In this document: positions 39,990 through 48,392 of the stretch, piece by piece
Position numbering within the stretch: the stretch's first letter is position 1
Layout of the letters: each line of letters begins with the position of its first letter
Assembly: GCF_023283825.1 (NCBI RefSeq)
Contig: NZ_JAKILD010000021.1
Coordinates: 1-64,000 of the forward strand
Length of the DNA stretch: 64,000 nt
From: Shewanella olleyana
Lineage (GTDB): Bacteria; Pseudomonadota; Gammaproteobacteria; Enterobacterales; Shewanellaceae
Direction: 5' to 3'
Made by a program: the position numbers and the translations under genes
The notes under the pieces: model-generated
Databases searched by the model: none
The model's input: the letters and a program-made list of their open reading frames with translations, nothing else
Told to the model about the DNA's origin: nothing

Positions 39990-40661
39990 CTAAAAATAAA
40001 CTGCAATACCCGTCGCAAACGTTAAGTTATGGGTGGTTTTTGATGAACCGGTAATTTGAGTGTCAAAGATGTAGTCGCTCATGGCTAAATCCCATGCGAC
40101 CCAATCATTTAAAAACACTCGATAATTAGCGGTTAAATTAACTGTAAATTGTTCATCGCCAGCAAATTCTGTGCTGCCACCGCCCAGTTCGAAAGAGAAC
40201 ACGCTGTTAAACACTAAGTCTTCACTGAAAAATATTTCACCAGGCAAAAAGTTATAGCCAATGTTCAATCCGTAATAGCTCATTTCGCGTTCTTCATCGG
40301 TCAGAAGGGGCGCGGTATTGGCAAGCTTTTCGAAACTAGTGTCTCCACCTTCAGCAACAGCGTAACGGGCTTTAACATAAAAGTGTTCACTGATGTGATA
40401 CCCAAGGTGTGCACTTATCCAAGGACTATTTTCAAAGTCTTCAATCGACATTAAGCCGCCTTGAATGCCTACTTCAAAGTTCTCAGTATCAAGTACATCA
40501 TCAAGCACTTCTCGGCGCTCAACGTCGGCTTTTACGCCAACACTTGCCTGTGAATCAGCAGCCATTACGCCTGTACTCAAGTTAACCCCAAGGGCTAAAA
40601 GGCTTATCGTTGATAGGCTTTTGAGCGCGGTTTTAGCACGGTTTGTTATTATTGTTTTCAT
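39990..40661 (-). CDS. Outer-membrane beta-barrel protein (small barrel 1)
   Basis: A 223-residue protein with a signal peptide ending VMAADS, then alternating strands such as ISAHLGYHISEHFYVKARYAVAEGG and a C-terminal aromatic strand (FATGIAVYF). This is the pattern of an eight-stranded barrel; it resembles the outer-membrane beta-barrel family first noted in Myxococcus-type genomes. The ATG at 40661 has AAGG five bases upstream; another four codons upstream is less well placed. It lies 40 bases from the neighbouring barrel gene. Confidence 0.8.
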   Translation of the reverse strand: MKTIITNRAKTALKSLSTISLLALGVNLSTGVMAADSQASVGVKADVERREVLDDVLDTENFEVGIQGGLMSIEDFENSPWISAHLGYHISEHFYVKARYAVAEGGDTSFEKLANTAPLLTDEEREMSYYGLNIGYNFLPGEIFFSEDLVFNSVFSFELGGGSTEFAGDEQFTVNLTANYRVFLNDWVAWDLAMSDYIFDTQITGSSKTTHNLTFATGIAVYF

Positions 40662-40700
40662 TGCTACCTTCATGACGACTTTGATGTTCCGTTAATGGGG

Positions 40701-41462
40701 TTAGAAAAATACGCTAAAGCCTACTTTCCAAGATTGAAGTTGTTCGTTTTCATCTCGGTCGGTTAATGCCAACGAAAATTTATATTCAGCACGTAAAATA
40801 AAGTTACGGGCGAAGTGATATTTAATACCTGCTGCAGCGCTCATTAAGGTGCTTTCTCGTGATTCAGAGTCGGCGATAACGCTATGGGGCTTAGTGTTGA
40901 TAATGCCGCCGCCCACACCTAAGTAAGGGCTAATGAGTAAATCAGGAAAAGGGTGGCTGATGAGCATGGCTTCAAATAAATCACTGTCGGAAATACTGCC
41001 AAGTGCTTTACCTGCTGACAGTTCGGCAGTAAACACTGGGGTGAATACATATCCAAATTGAAGTTGATAGAAATTAGCGCCTTCAAGGTCGCCGTACATA
41101 ACGCCGGCTTCCCAATCTCGTTGCAGGTAGGCTTCGGTTCCTATCACTTGTTGATTGACAGCTTCACCATGCTGGCTAAAGCCCAGTAAGTCATCTTCAT
41201 GGAACCAGCCTTCAATACCGCGCTTATCTCGAACTTTTAACCATGAGGTGCGTTTAAGTAATACGCTAACTTGTTCATTTTGCTCGACCACATGCACCAC
41301 GGGATAACCCGCACTCGGACCAGAGTGGAGTTCAATAAAAGGCACGTCGATGGTTAATTTAGCCGCCGCAGATTCTGCCAGAGCTAGATTCGGATTCAAT
41401 AATGTCAGGCAAAGTAAGGCACCTGATAACACAGTGTTGAATATGTGGCGATAATTAAGCAT
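40701..41462 (-). CDS. SH3-domain outer-membrane beta-barrel protein (small barrel 2)
   Basis: A 253-residue protein: signal peptide ending NLALAES, an N-terminal bacterial SH3 domain (DVPFIELHSGPSAGYPVVHVVEQ through GIEGWFHEDDLLGF, residues about 37-95), then a barrel-like C-terminal domain with strands such as FYQLQFGYVFTPVFTAELSAG and final SWKVGFSVFF. SH3b domains often bind peptidoglycan, so it could tie the barrel to the cell wall. AAGGAAG precedes the ATG. It is encoded next to small barrel 1, and the two may be partners. Confidence 0.82.
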   Translation of the reverse strand: MLNYRHIFNTVLSGALLCLTLLNPNLALAESAAAKLTIDVPFIELHSGPSAGYPVVHVVEQNEQVSVLLKRTSWLKVRDKRGIEGWFHEDDLLGFSQHGEAVNQQVIGTEAYLQRDWEAGVMYGDLEGANFYQLQFGYVFTPVFTAELSAGKALGSISDSDLFEAMLISHPFPDLLISPYLGVGGGIINTKPHSVIADSESRESTLMSAAAGIKYHFARNFILRAEYKFSLALTDRDENEQLQSWKVGFSVFF

Positions 41463-41510
41463 GGCTTCCTTGTTGTAACATCATCAATCCCTGTTTGTTT
41501 AGCTCTAAAG

Positions 41511-44222
41511 TTAATCCTGAGAGTAAAATGGCGTGTTGTAATACTGAGCGCCAATATCTATCCACTCACTTAATAGCTTAAGTTCATCTGCTGTCAGCAT
41601 ATTTTGATGGGTTTCGTTGTTCATGGTGTCAAAAAAGTTAGCGCTGGCTCTGGCACTATTGGTCGACATAATGGCTGGCACATTCACTGTGGTCATCACA
41701 GGAATTGGATTACCTTCTGCGTCGAGTATCAGTTCGCCTTCAGCATCAACTTGATAAACAATATTGCCGTCTGCATCGAGCACAACGACGAGTTTGTCGA
41801 CGATGATGCCGTCAATCTCTTCTTGTTCAACATCATTGAAAAATAATTCTCGATAGCTGGTGAGATGGGCGACTTGATCTATTGACGGAGTTGCCAGTAA
41901 CTCAAGTTGCCCCGCTGGTACTTGAGCAAGGTTATTATCATCGACAATGTTGTGGCAGCTTGTACAAGTGTTGTCGGCAAGGACTTCTAAAGTGACCTCA
42001 TCGATTGCAAGACGCTGCAAATCCCAAATTGGCTGGATATGCTCGACGTAATTGATTTGAATACGGCAATAGGTATTCCAATTATTAAAGCATTCGCTGC
42101 CATTGGGCGCTGGGGTTTGCAGGTTTTCGTAGGCAATATTTACGCTGTTGTTAACAGCCGAAATATCAGGGTTGGTCCAACGGTCTTGGTAATCTAAGCT
42201 TGATGTTAACTCAGCGATACCATTGACCATGGCGTCAGCTTGCGCCATCGTTTGGCCTTGAATTGGAATGATATTTTGACTGGCGTTAGGGAAGGCTGAG
42301 CCGCCGATGGCACCTGAATTAATACTGTCTGCTTGAGCAGCATATCGGCCATGGGGTAATTGACTGTTTGCAGTATGACAACCAGTACATTGCAGGGTTT
42401 CACCCGCTTTTAAACTTATCCACTGGCTGTGACGTCCGCCAATTCGCTGGCCGTTAATATCAAGCACACTAATGGCTAAAGGGATATTAGCGGGGACTTT
42501 AATTTTTACTGAACCGTCTGGCTGAATCGGCGTGTAGCCAATGATTTCGCGCATGAGCTGATTGCGGCTTCGACCAAAATCAGTATTAGCAATATCTCTT
42601 ACTTCATCAGATGGCATGGGTACGCCGCGGACAACTTTCAAAAAGCGTGCGGGTAGCTCGCTTGCTGGTGTTAAGGAAGGATCGCTTAATTGAGCAATTC
42701 CACCAAGATTACTGCTGCTGTATTGGCCATCGAAATCGTAAACGCTGCGAATATGAATCGCTGCGGCAAGTTCTTCATGTAATTGAGGGTCAAGTTCATT
42801 ACCAATGACTTTATCCGCAATAAAGGTTTTAGGTTGTGAAGAAGGTTGCATCACCAATGCTTCTGTAATGACTTTACCTACTTCACTGTCGGCCACTAAT
42901 TGCTGAGTGCCGTCGGCATCATTCAGTAACCATAGTTCATACAAAGGCTCGGCAAGTTCAAGGGTTTGATCTAATAACTGCTCGTCGGTTAACTGACCAC
43001 AGGCACGGATTTGCTCTTCAACCACCACCCGACATAAATCCCAGCTCAGCAAATAGCGCTGGCTATTATCGGGTAACGGGTAAAGGTGAGTTAATCGACC
43101 AGAAGGAGAGAGTGCATTAGAAAAGTTAAAATTAAAGTCAAAGCTCATCTCTAAGTCATTAATGGCGTTATCGTTGGCGCCAGATTGCGCTGTGGCTTGT
43201 TGGTTATCAGTGAACTCTTCAATATTGATGACCACAGGACGTTTTTGATAACTCATGTCATCTTGTGATGACAGTAAAACTAATATTTCACCATTGGGAA
43301 GTTGTTGCGGCTTGATAAACTCAATGAGCTCGCTTTGTTCGTCAAAATCCACTTGATGCGAATGCCAACCAAACATCAGTTGATTGTCAGTCCCATCGGG
43401 ATTCATTTGGTATAAGTTAATGCCTTTATTTCCACCCATGTTATCCCAGCGGCTATAAAGAATTTGACCGTTCTGCAGAACTAATGGGTAAAAATCATGG
43501 CTTAAATTAAAACTCAGCTGTTCTATGCCCGTTCCATCGGGGTTCATCAGATGAATATTGAAAGCCTCAGTATCGCGGCTTTCATCAAGCGCAGTGTATT
43601 GTGGCTTACCTTCATCTAACAATATGGCGCGAGATAAACGCTGGCGAGTTGATGCAAATACAATCCGACCATCAGGTAAGAATGATGCCATTAAGTCATC
43701 ACCTTGAGCTGCCGTAGTATCGCTAGTGATAACCCGCTCAAGGGTTTGGCTAGCTAACTGGTAACGCCAAATGTTCCAACTAGGTTGCTCCATCTCATCT
43801 ACACCTTCAATTTCAGGTGCACGAATTGACACTAAAAATTGTTGGCCATCATCAGAGACAGATAGGTCTCGAATATCGATGCGTTGAACAGTTTCAGGAT
43901 CGGCGTCTTCGCCTAACAAGTCAGCGAATAGTTCAGCGGTAATATTGGTGACAGGGGAGTCGGTAAAGGCATTACGCTTTACAAATAGTTGTGCACCCGG
44001 GTTGAATTGGGCTGGATTTCTGGACTCGAAGCTGGCGCCTTGGGGATCGTCATCATCCGCCTGGACTATCAAATCACGTTGAATATAAACGACAGGGTAT
44101 TCGACCAAGACAGGATCGGGTTGTTCATCTTTGATGGCAGTGTCGGTGTTGCAACCAGAAAGAAGAACAAAGGCCAGCAAAGCTTTACAGCCTAAAGCAT
44201 TAGAGCCTACGAATGGCCTCAT
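41511..44222 (-). CDS. PD40-repeat lipoprotein with two c-type haem motifs (hydrazine synthase alpha subunit-like)
   Basis: A 903-residue surface or periplasmic lipoprotein: lipobox VLLSGC (about residue 24), TolB/PD40-like propeller repeats (FLPDGRIVFASTR, HLMNPDGTGIEQLSF, LYQMNPDGTDNQLMFGW), then CTGCH at about residue 611 and CTSCH at about 751, both able to bind haem covalently. This architecture matches proteins labelled HzsA-like, though nothing else here suggests hydrazine metabolism. AAGGG precedes the ATG. It is the first gene of the long minus-strand cluster and diverges from a second cytochrome gene across 255 bases of A/T-rich DNA. Confidence 0.82.
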   Translation of the reverse strand: MRPFVGSNALGCKALLAFVLLSGCNTDTAIKDEQPDPVLVEYPVVYIQRDLIVQADDDDPQGASFESRNPAQFNPGAQLFVKRNAFTDSPVTNITAELFADLLGEDADPETVQRIDIRDLSVSDDGQQFLVSIRAPEIEGVDEMEQPSWNIWRYQLASQTLERVITSDTTAAQGDDLMASFLPDGRIVFASTRQRLSRAILLDEGKPQYTALDESRDTEAFNIHLMNPDGTGIEQLSFNLSHDFYPLVLQNGQILYSRWDNMGGNKGINLYQMNPDGTDNQLMFGWHSHQVDFDEQSELIEFIKPQQLPNGEILVLLSSQDDMSYQKRPVVINIEEFTDNQQATAQSGANDNAINDLEMSFDFNFNFSNALSPSGRLTHLYPLPDNSQRYLLSWDLCRVVVEEQIRACGQLTDEQLLDQTLELAEPLYELWLLNDADGTQQLVADSEVGKVITEALVMQPSSQPKTFIADKVIGNELDPQLHEELAAAIHIRSVYDFDGQYSSSNLGGIAQLSDPSLTPASELPARFLKVVRGVPMPSDEVRDIANTDFGRSRNQLMREIIGYTPIQPDGSVKIKVPANIPLAISVLDINGQRIGGRHSQWISLKAGETLQCTGCHTANSQLPHGRYAAQADSINSGAIGGSAFPNASQNIIPIQGQTMAQADAMVNGIAELTSSLDYQDRWTNPDISAVNNSVNIAYENLQTPAPNGSECFNNWNTYCRIQINYVEHIQPIWDLQRLAIDEVTLEVLADNTCTSCHNIVDDNNLAQVPAGQLELLATPSIDQVAHLTSYRELFFNDVEQEEIDGIIVDKLVVVLDADGNIVYQVDAEGELILDAEGNPIPVMTTVNVPAIMSTNSARASANFFDTMNNETHQNMLTADELKLLSEWIDIGAQYYNTPFYSQD

Positions 44223-44409
44223 TTATTACCCTTAATATATAATTGTTATTATTGTTATTGTTACATAGTAAAAATGTAATAACTCTTGACATTATTGCCC
44301 CCTAGCCCCAGTGTTTCAATACTTTTTAGCAAATTTTATTTTGCCAAGTAAAAAAATAAAGTTAACAAAATAAAAACAATAAGCTTTATGATTTTAGAAT
44401 TACCGATCA

Positions 44410-44439
44410 TTGTCTGTGTTTTTATCCCTTTGCTATATA
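44410..44439 (+). promoter_or_regulatory. Possible promoter of the plus-strand cytochrome genes
   Basis: TTGTCT (44410-44415) and TATATA (44434-44439) are 18 bp apart, 38 bases before the ATG. The whole divergent region 44223-44477 is strongly A/T-rich and must hold control signals for both gene sets, but I see no clear operator. Confidence 0.35.
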
Positions 44440-44477
44440 AAGCATTTGTTAGCTAAAAATATTGACAAGGAGACAGT

Positions 44478-45749
44478 ATGAAGGGGCAACTTTGTACGCA
44501 AAAAAGTCGGCATTTTTCTAGTAGTTTTAGTGAGCATTCGCAGCGTTGCAGTCGTGTTTTTAAGCTTGTTGCATTAGGTGGGGTGGCTGTTTTTTCAGCA
44601 ATCAGCTCAGCAGGAACCCTCGAACAAGCAAAACAGTTACATGACCGAATTGCAGGAGTGCCAGCCTCTGAGCAAACCCTCAATAATATAGCTGCATTAC
44701 TCAGTGACAGTAAGCCAATTGAAGCCGCTTACTTAGCCATGGAAAACCCTGCTTTTTATTCAACTACCCTCAAATTATTTGCCACGCCTTGGACCAATAT
44801 TGATCAAGATAGCTTTGCGCCGCTAAATGATTACAGCGCCACAGTGATAGGTGCGGTAAGAGATGACGTAGACTTTAGGCAGTTATTACAGGCTGATATG
44901 GTTTACGTAGGTGACAATAGTCTTAACCTTCCAGCATATAGCACCAGTAATAACCAGCATTACCAAGCACTAGAAGATCAGTTCATTGATTTAAAAGATG
45001 GATTAGAGCGCACCAGTCAGTCTAGCTTAAATGGCTTGCCAAGCGATGCGACTGCAGGTGTGCTAACAAGTCGAGCGGCAGCAAAAGCCTTCTTTTATTT
45101 AGGCACAAATCGCGCCATGGTCCGTTTTACCTTAATGAACCATTTGTGTACCGATTTAGAACCGCTTAAAGACAATACCCGTTCACCCGATAGGATCCGT
45201 CAAGATGTCAGTCGTAGCCCTGGCGGCGATAGTCGCTTGTTTATTAATAACTGTTTAGCGTGTCACAGTGGCATGGACCCATTGGCGCAGGCGTTTGCAT
45301 TTTATCAGTATGATTTTAATGTCGAAGCCGATCCCGATGGCGACAGTGGTGCGATTGCTTACAATCAAAATGGTCAAGTTGACCCTGATACTGGCACCCG
45401 AGTGCAAGGCAAATATCACATCAACTCGACCAGCTTTCCCTATGGTTATGTCACTGAAGATGATGAGTGGAATAACTATTGGCGTGAAGGAGTTAACCAA
45501 AAGCTAGGTTGGGATCAAAGTCTAGATGGTAAAGGTTTTGGAGCAAAATCCTTAGGTGAAGAGTTTGCTAATAGCCAAACTTTTGCTCAATGCCAAGTTA
45601 AGAAAGTGTTTAAAACTGTGTGCTTACGAGATGCTGAATCGAATGATGATCTTTCTCAAATAGCTGCCACCACTGAATCTTTCAAACAAAATTCCTATCA
45701 ACTTAAGCGGGTATTCGCTGAAGTTGGCAATTACTGTATGGGAGAATAA
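44478..45749 (+). CDS. Secreted c-type cytochrome-like protein with a DUF1588-type haem motif
   Basis: A 423-residue exported protein. A hydrophobic segment (VFKLVALGGVAVFSAISSAG) follows a basic N-terminus. A single haem-binding motif, NNCLACHSGMDPLAQAF (about residue 260), closely resembles the CxxCHxxxDPLGFAL signature of the DUF1588/DUF1592 proteins of planctomycetes. The flanking sequence is otherwise unfamiliar to me. AAGGAGA precedes the ATG. The following cytochrome gene starts two bases after its stop, so they are co-transcribed. Haem attachment would need the Ccm system encoded elsewhere. Confidence 0.75.
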   Translation: MKGQLCTQKSRHFSSSFSEHSQRCSRVFKLVALGGVAVFSAISSAGTLEQAKQLHDRIAGVPASEQTLNNIAALLSDSKPIEAAYLAMENPAFYSTTLKLFATPWTNIDQDSFAPLNDYSATVIGAVRDDVDFRQLLQADMVYVGDNSLNLPAYSTSNNQHYQALEDQFIDLKDGLERTSQSSLNGLPSDATAGVLTSRAAAKAFFYLGTNRAMVRFTLMNHLCTDLEPLKDNTRSPDRIRQDVSRSPGGDSRLFINNCLACHSGMDPLAQAFAFYQYDFNVEADPDGDSGAIAYNQNGQVDPDTGTRVQGKYHINSTSFPYGYVTEDDEWNNYWREGVNQKLGWDQSLDGKGFGAKSLGEEFANSQTFAQCQVKKVFKTVCLRDAESNDDLSQIAATTESFKQNSYQLKRVFAEVGNYCMGE

Positions 45750-45751
45750 CG

Positions 45752-48196
45752 GTGAAACTTACTCATAAAAAGCTATCGCTATTCTCAGTTTTAACCCTGT
45801 CACTGGTATTAACTGCCTGTGGCGGTGGCGATGTAGAAAGTAACCCTCCTCAGCAGCAAGATCCTGACTCTGATGTTTACACAGGGCCTGCGCCTGCCAC
45901 CGAAGATATTCAAAAATATAAGGTGTCATTGTGGGATAACATTTCAGGTCAAAATCGCTGTGGTGCTTGTCATACAGAAGGCAATCAAGCGCCGTACTTT
46001 GCTAGCCGCGAAGATGTTAATGATGCTTATGCTGCAACCAATCCATTGGTGGATTTAGCTGATCCTGCTGCTTCACGTTTAGTTGAAAAAGTTGCTGGTG
46101 GTCATAACTGCTGGTTAGACAGTGATAGCGCCTGTGGCGAAACCATGACCTCGTGGATAAAATTATGGTCGGATGAACGAGTTAGCAGTGCCAATACCAT
46201 TGAATTGACTGCGCCAGTTATTCGGGAGCCTGGTTCAAGTAAAAGCTTCCCTGATGATAGCGGTTTATTTTCTCAACATGTTTATCCTATTGTTAGTCAG
46301 TACTGCGCTGATTGTCATAACGAAGGAGCGACTTTCGCTCAGTCCCCATTTTTTGCCAGTAACGATATTACTCAAGCTTACGAGTCAGCTAAAAATGTCA
46401 TCAACATCGATGAGCCTGCGCAGTCACGTTTGGTCGTGCGCTTAGGTAGCGAGTTCCATAACTGTTGGACTAATTGCCAAGAAAACAGTAATGAAATGTT
46501 GGCAGCGATTACAGCCATGAGTGATGCCATTGAACTTGATGAAATATCGCCTGAGATGGTGGTATCTAAATCCTTAAGGCTGACAGACGGGATAACGGCT
46601 TCAAGTGGCGGTCGATTTGAAACTGACGTTATTGCGCTTTATCAATTTAAAACCGGTGAAGGGACAACGGCATACGATACTTCTGGTATCGCACCTGAAG
46701 CTAACTTATCACTGACTGGTGATGTTGAATGGCTTGGCAGTTGGGGCTTATCGTTTACTAACGGCAAAGCACAAGCGAGCACAGCGAACAGTAAAAAACT
46801 GCACGACTTAATCACCTCAACAGGTGAGTTTTCTATTGAAGCTTGGGTTACCCCAAATAATGTGACTCAAGAAGGCCCTGCAAGAATCATCACTTATTCA
46901 GCTGGTGATGATGCCCGTAACTTCACTTTAGGTCAGACCCAATATAACTATGACTTTATGCTGCGAACCGAAAGCTCAAGTGTTAATGGTGAGCCTTCAT
47001 TAAGTACGCCTGATGCAGATGAAGTGCTGCAAGCGACGCTACAGCATGTGGTGCTAACCTATAACGCCACAGAAGGTCGTCGTATATACGTTAACGGCAA
47101 TTTAATCGAAGTGGTTGATGAAGACATTGCCCCGCTGGCCTCGTGGGACGACAGTTTCGCATTGATTTTAGGTCGTGAAGCATCGAATCAGCATGTATGG
47201 CAAGGCGATATTCGACTACTCGCCATTTATAACCGCGTATTAGAACAAGAGCAGATTAGCCAAAATTATGATGTTGGCGTCGGTGAGAAATTCTTCTTAC
47301 TTTTCTCGGTCAGTCATTTAATTGATTTGCCTGAAACATACGTGATGTTTGAGGTAAGCCAGTTCGATAATTATAGCTACTTATTTACGGGCGCTTCGTT
47401 AGTGAATATTGATGGTACCCCAGTATCTGAACCATTCGATATGCGCTCTATTCGCATTGGCATGAATGGTAAAGAAAGCGCTCAAGGTCAGGCATATTCA
47501 AATATCGACTTATCCATTACCAGTGGCCAAGCATTAGCTGAACCAATGCCGTTATCAGCGTTAGGCACGATTATCGGCCTTGAAAAAGGCGCAAGTCAGG
47601 ATGAGTTCTTTTTAACTTTCGAGCAAATCGGCGAGCATATCAATGTGGTAGTTCCGGGTGTCATTGTCACCCCTGATGAGTTACCAGCAACTACTGAAAC
47701 TGCCCATATCGGTTTGCGAAATTTTGCTGAAATTAACCACTCCATGAGTGTGCTCACTGGTGTTGCGCAAGATACTGCCAAAGTGTTCACGACTTATGAT
47801 TTGGTTAAGCGCCAACTGCCGAGTATTGAAAATATCGACACCTTTATTTCAGCGCAGCAGATGGGTGTGACTCAGCTTGCTATCGCATATTGTGATGTCG
47901 CTATCGATGATGACGATATTCGCAGTAACTGGTTCCCAAGTATCGATTTCACTCAAGCGCCAGCAGATGCACTCAGTGCCAGTAACCGAGCTGATTTTTT
48001 AAACCCATTAATTAGCCAGTTAATGCCGCTGAGTTTATCGACCCAACCTGACAGTGCATTGGTGTATGGCGAACTTGATTCCTTGGTCACTAACTTGTCA
48101 GTGTGCGGCACCAATTGCGACCCTGAACGAACTCAGACCATTGCTAAAGCATCGTGTGCGGCAGTATTAGCCAGTGCCGTTATGCTGATCCAATAG
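45752..48196 (+). CDS. Lipoprotein with two cytochrome c domains and a LamG domain
   Basis: An 814-residue lipoprotein: lipobox LVLTAC then GGGDVES. Two similar haem domains follow, with CGACH (about residue 68) and CADCH (about residue 184), each followed by an xPxFAS segment and an HNCW motif, pointing to a tandem duplication. A LamG/concanavalin-like lectin domain lies at about residues 300-510 (EFSIEAWVTPNN, LILGREASNQHVWQGDIRLLAIYNRVL). The last 300 residues are of unknown type. The start is a GTG with GGGAG eight bases upstream. Probably cell-surface exposed, combining electron transfer with glycan or protein binding. Confidence 0.82.
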   Translation: MKLTHKKLSLFSVLTLSLVLTACGGGDVESNPPQQQDPDSDVYTGPAPATEDIQKYKVSLWDNISGQNRCGACHTEGNQAPYFASREDVNDAYAATNPLVDLADPAASRLVEKVAGGHNCWLDSDSACGETMTSWIKLWSDERVSSANTIELTAPVIREPGSSKSFPDDSGLFSQHVYPIVSQYCADCHNEGATFAQSPFFASNDITQAYESAKNVINIDEPAQSRLVVRLGSEFHNCWTNCQENSNEMLAAITAMSDAIELDEISPEMVVSKSLRLTDGITASSGGRFETDVIALYQFKTGEGTTAYDTSGIAPEANLSLTGDVEWLGSWGLSFTNGKAQASTANSKKLHDLITSTGEFSIEAWVTPNNVTQEGPARIITYSAGDDARNFTLGQTQYNYDFMLRTESSSVNGEPSLSTPDADEVLQATLQHVVLTYNATEGRRIYVNGNLIEVVDEDIAPLASWDDSFALILGREASNQHVWQGDIRLLAIYNRVLEQEQISQNYDVGVGEKFFLLFSVSHLIDLPETYVMFEVSQFDNYSYLFTGASLVNIDGTPVSEPFDMRSIRIGMNGKESAQGQAYSNIDLSITSGQALAEPMPLSALGTIIGLEKGASQDEFFLTFEQIGEHINVVVPGVIVTPDELPATTETAHIGLRNFAEINHSMSVLTGVAQDTAKVFTTYDLVKRQLPSIENIDTFISAQQMGVTQLAIAYCDVAIDDDDIRSNWFPSIDFTQAPADALSASNRADFLNPLISQLMPLSLSTQPDSALVYGELDSLVTNLSVCGTNCDPERTQTIAKASCAAVLASAVMLIQ

Positions 48197-48206
48197 GAGA
48201 CTGATA

Positions 48207-48392
48207 ATGACTAATCAAATCGATATGACTCCCTTGGCAATCATGAGCAAGACTCAATTAACGGCTTTGGTTTGTAATCAAATAAATGCTCATTCTTATG
48301 CTCAGAGCCTCAGTACTAAGCGCCTGAGTGAGAAAAGACCCAACAAAGTAAGTGTGATTAAAAACAGTATGAAAGGACTTCAACATGACTAA
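48207..48392 (+). CDS. Small uncharacterised protein coupled to the DUF1501-like gene
   Basis: A 61-codon frame between two cluster genes. AGGAG lies eight bases before its ATG and its 3' end overlaps the next gene by eight bases, so it is very probably translated. The product is hydrophilic, rich in Ser, Lys and Asn, with no signal peptide, membrane segment or haem motif. I do not recognise it. Its translation may mainly regulate the downstream gene by coupling. Confidence 0.6.
   Translation: MTNQIDMTPLAIMSKTQLTALVCNQINAHSYAQSLSTKRLSEKRPNKVSVIKNSMKGLQHD

Noticed and set aside
41511..44222. Functional hydrazine synthase
   Set aside because: Only the alpha-like architecture is present; no beta/gamma subunits or other anammox genes are visible, and the organism looks like a Shewanella.
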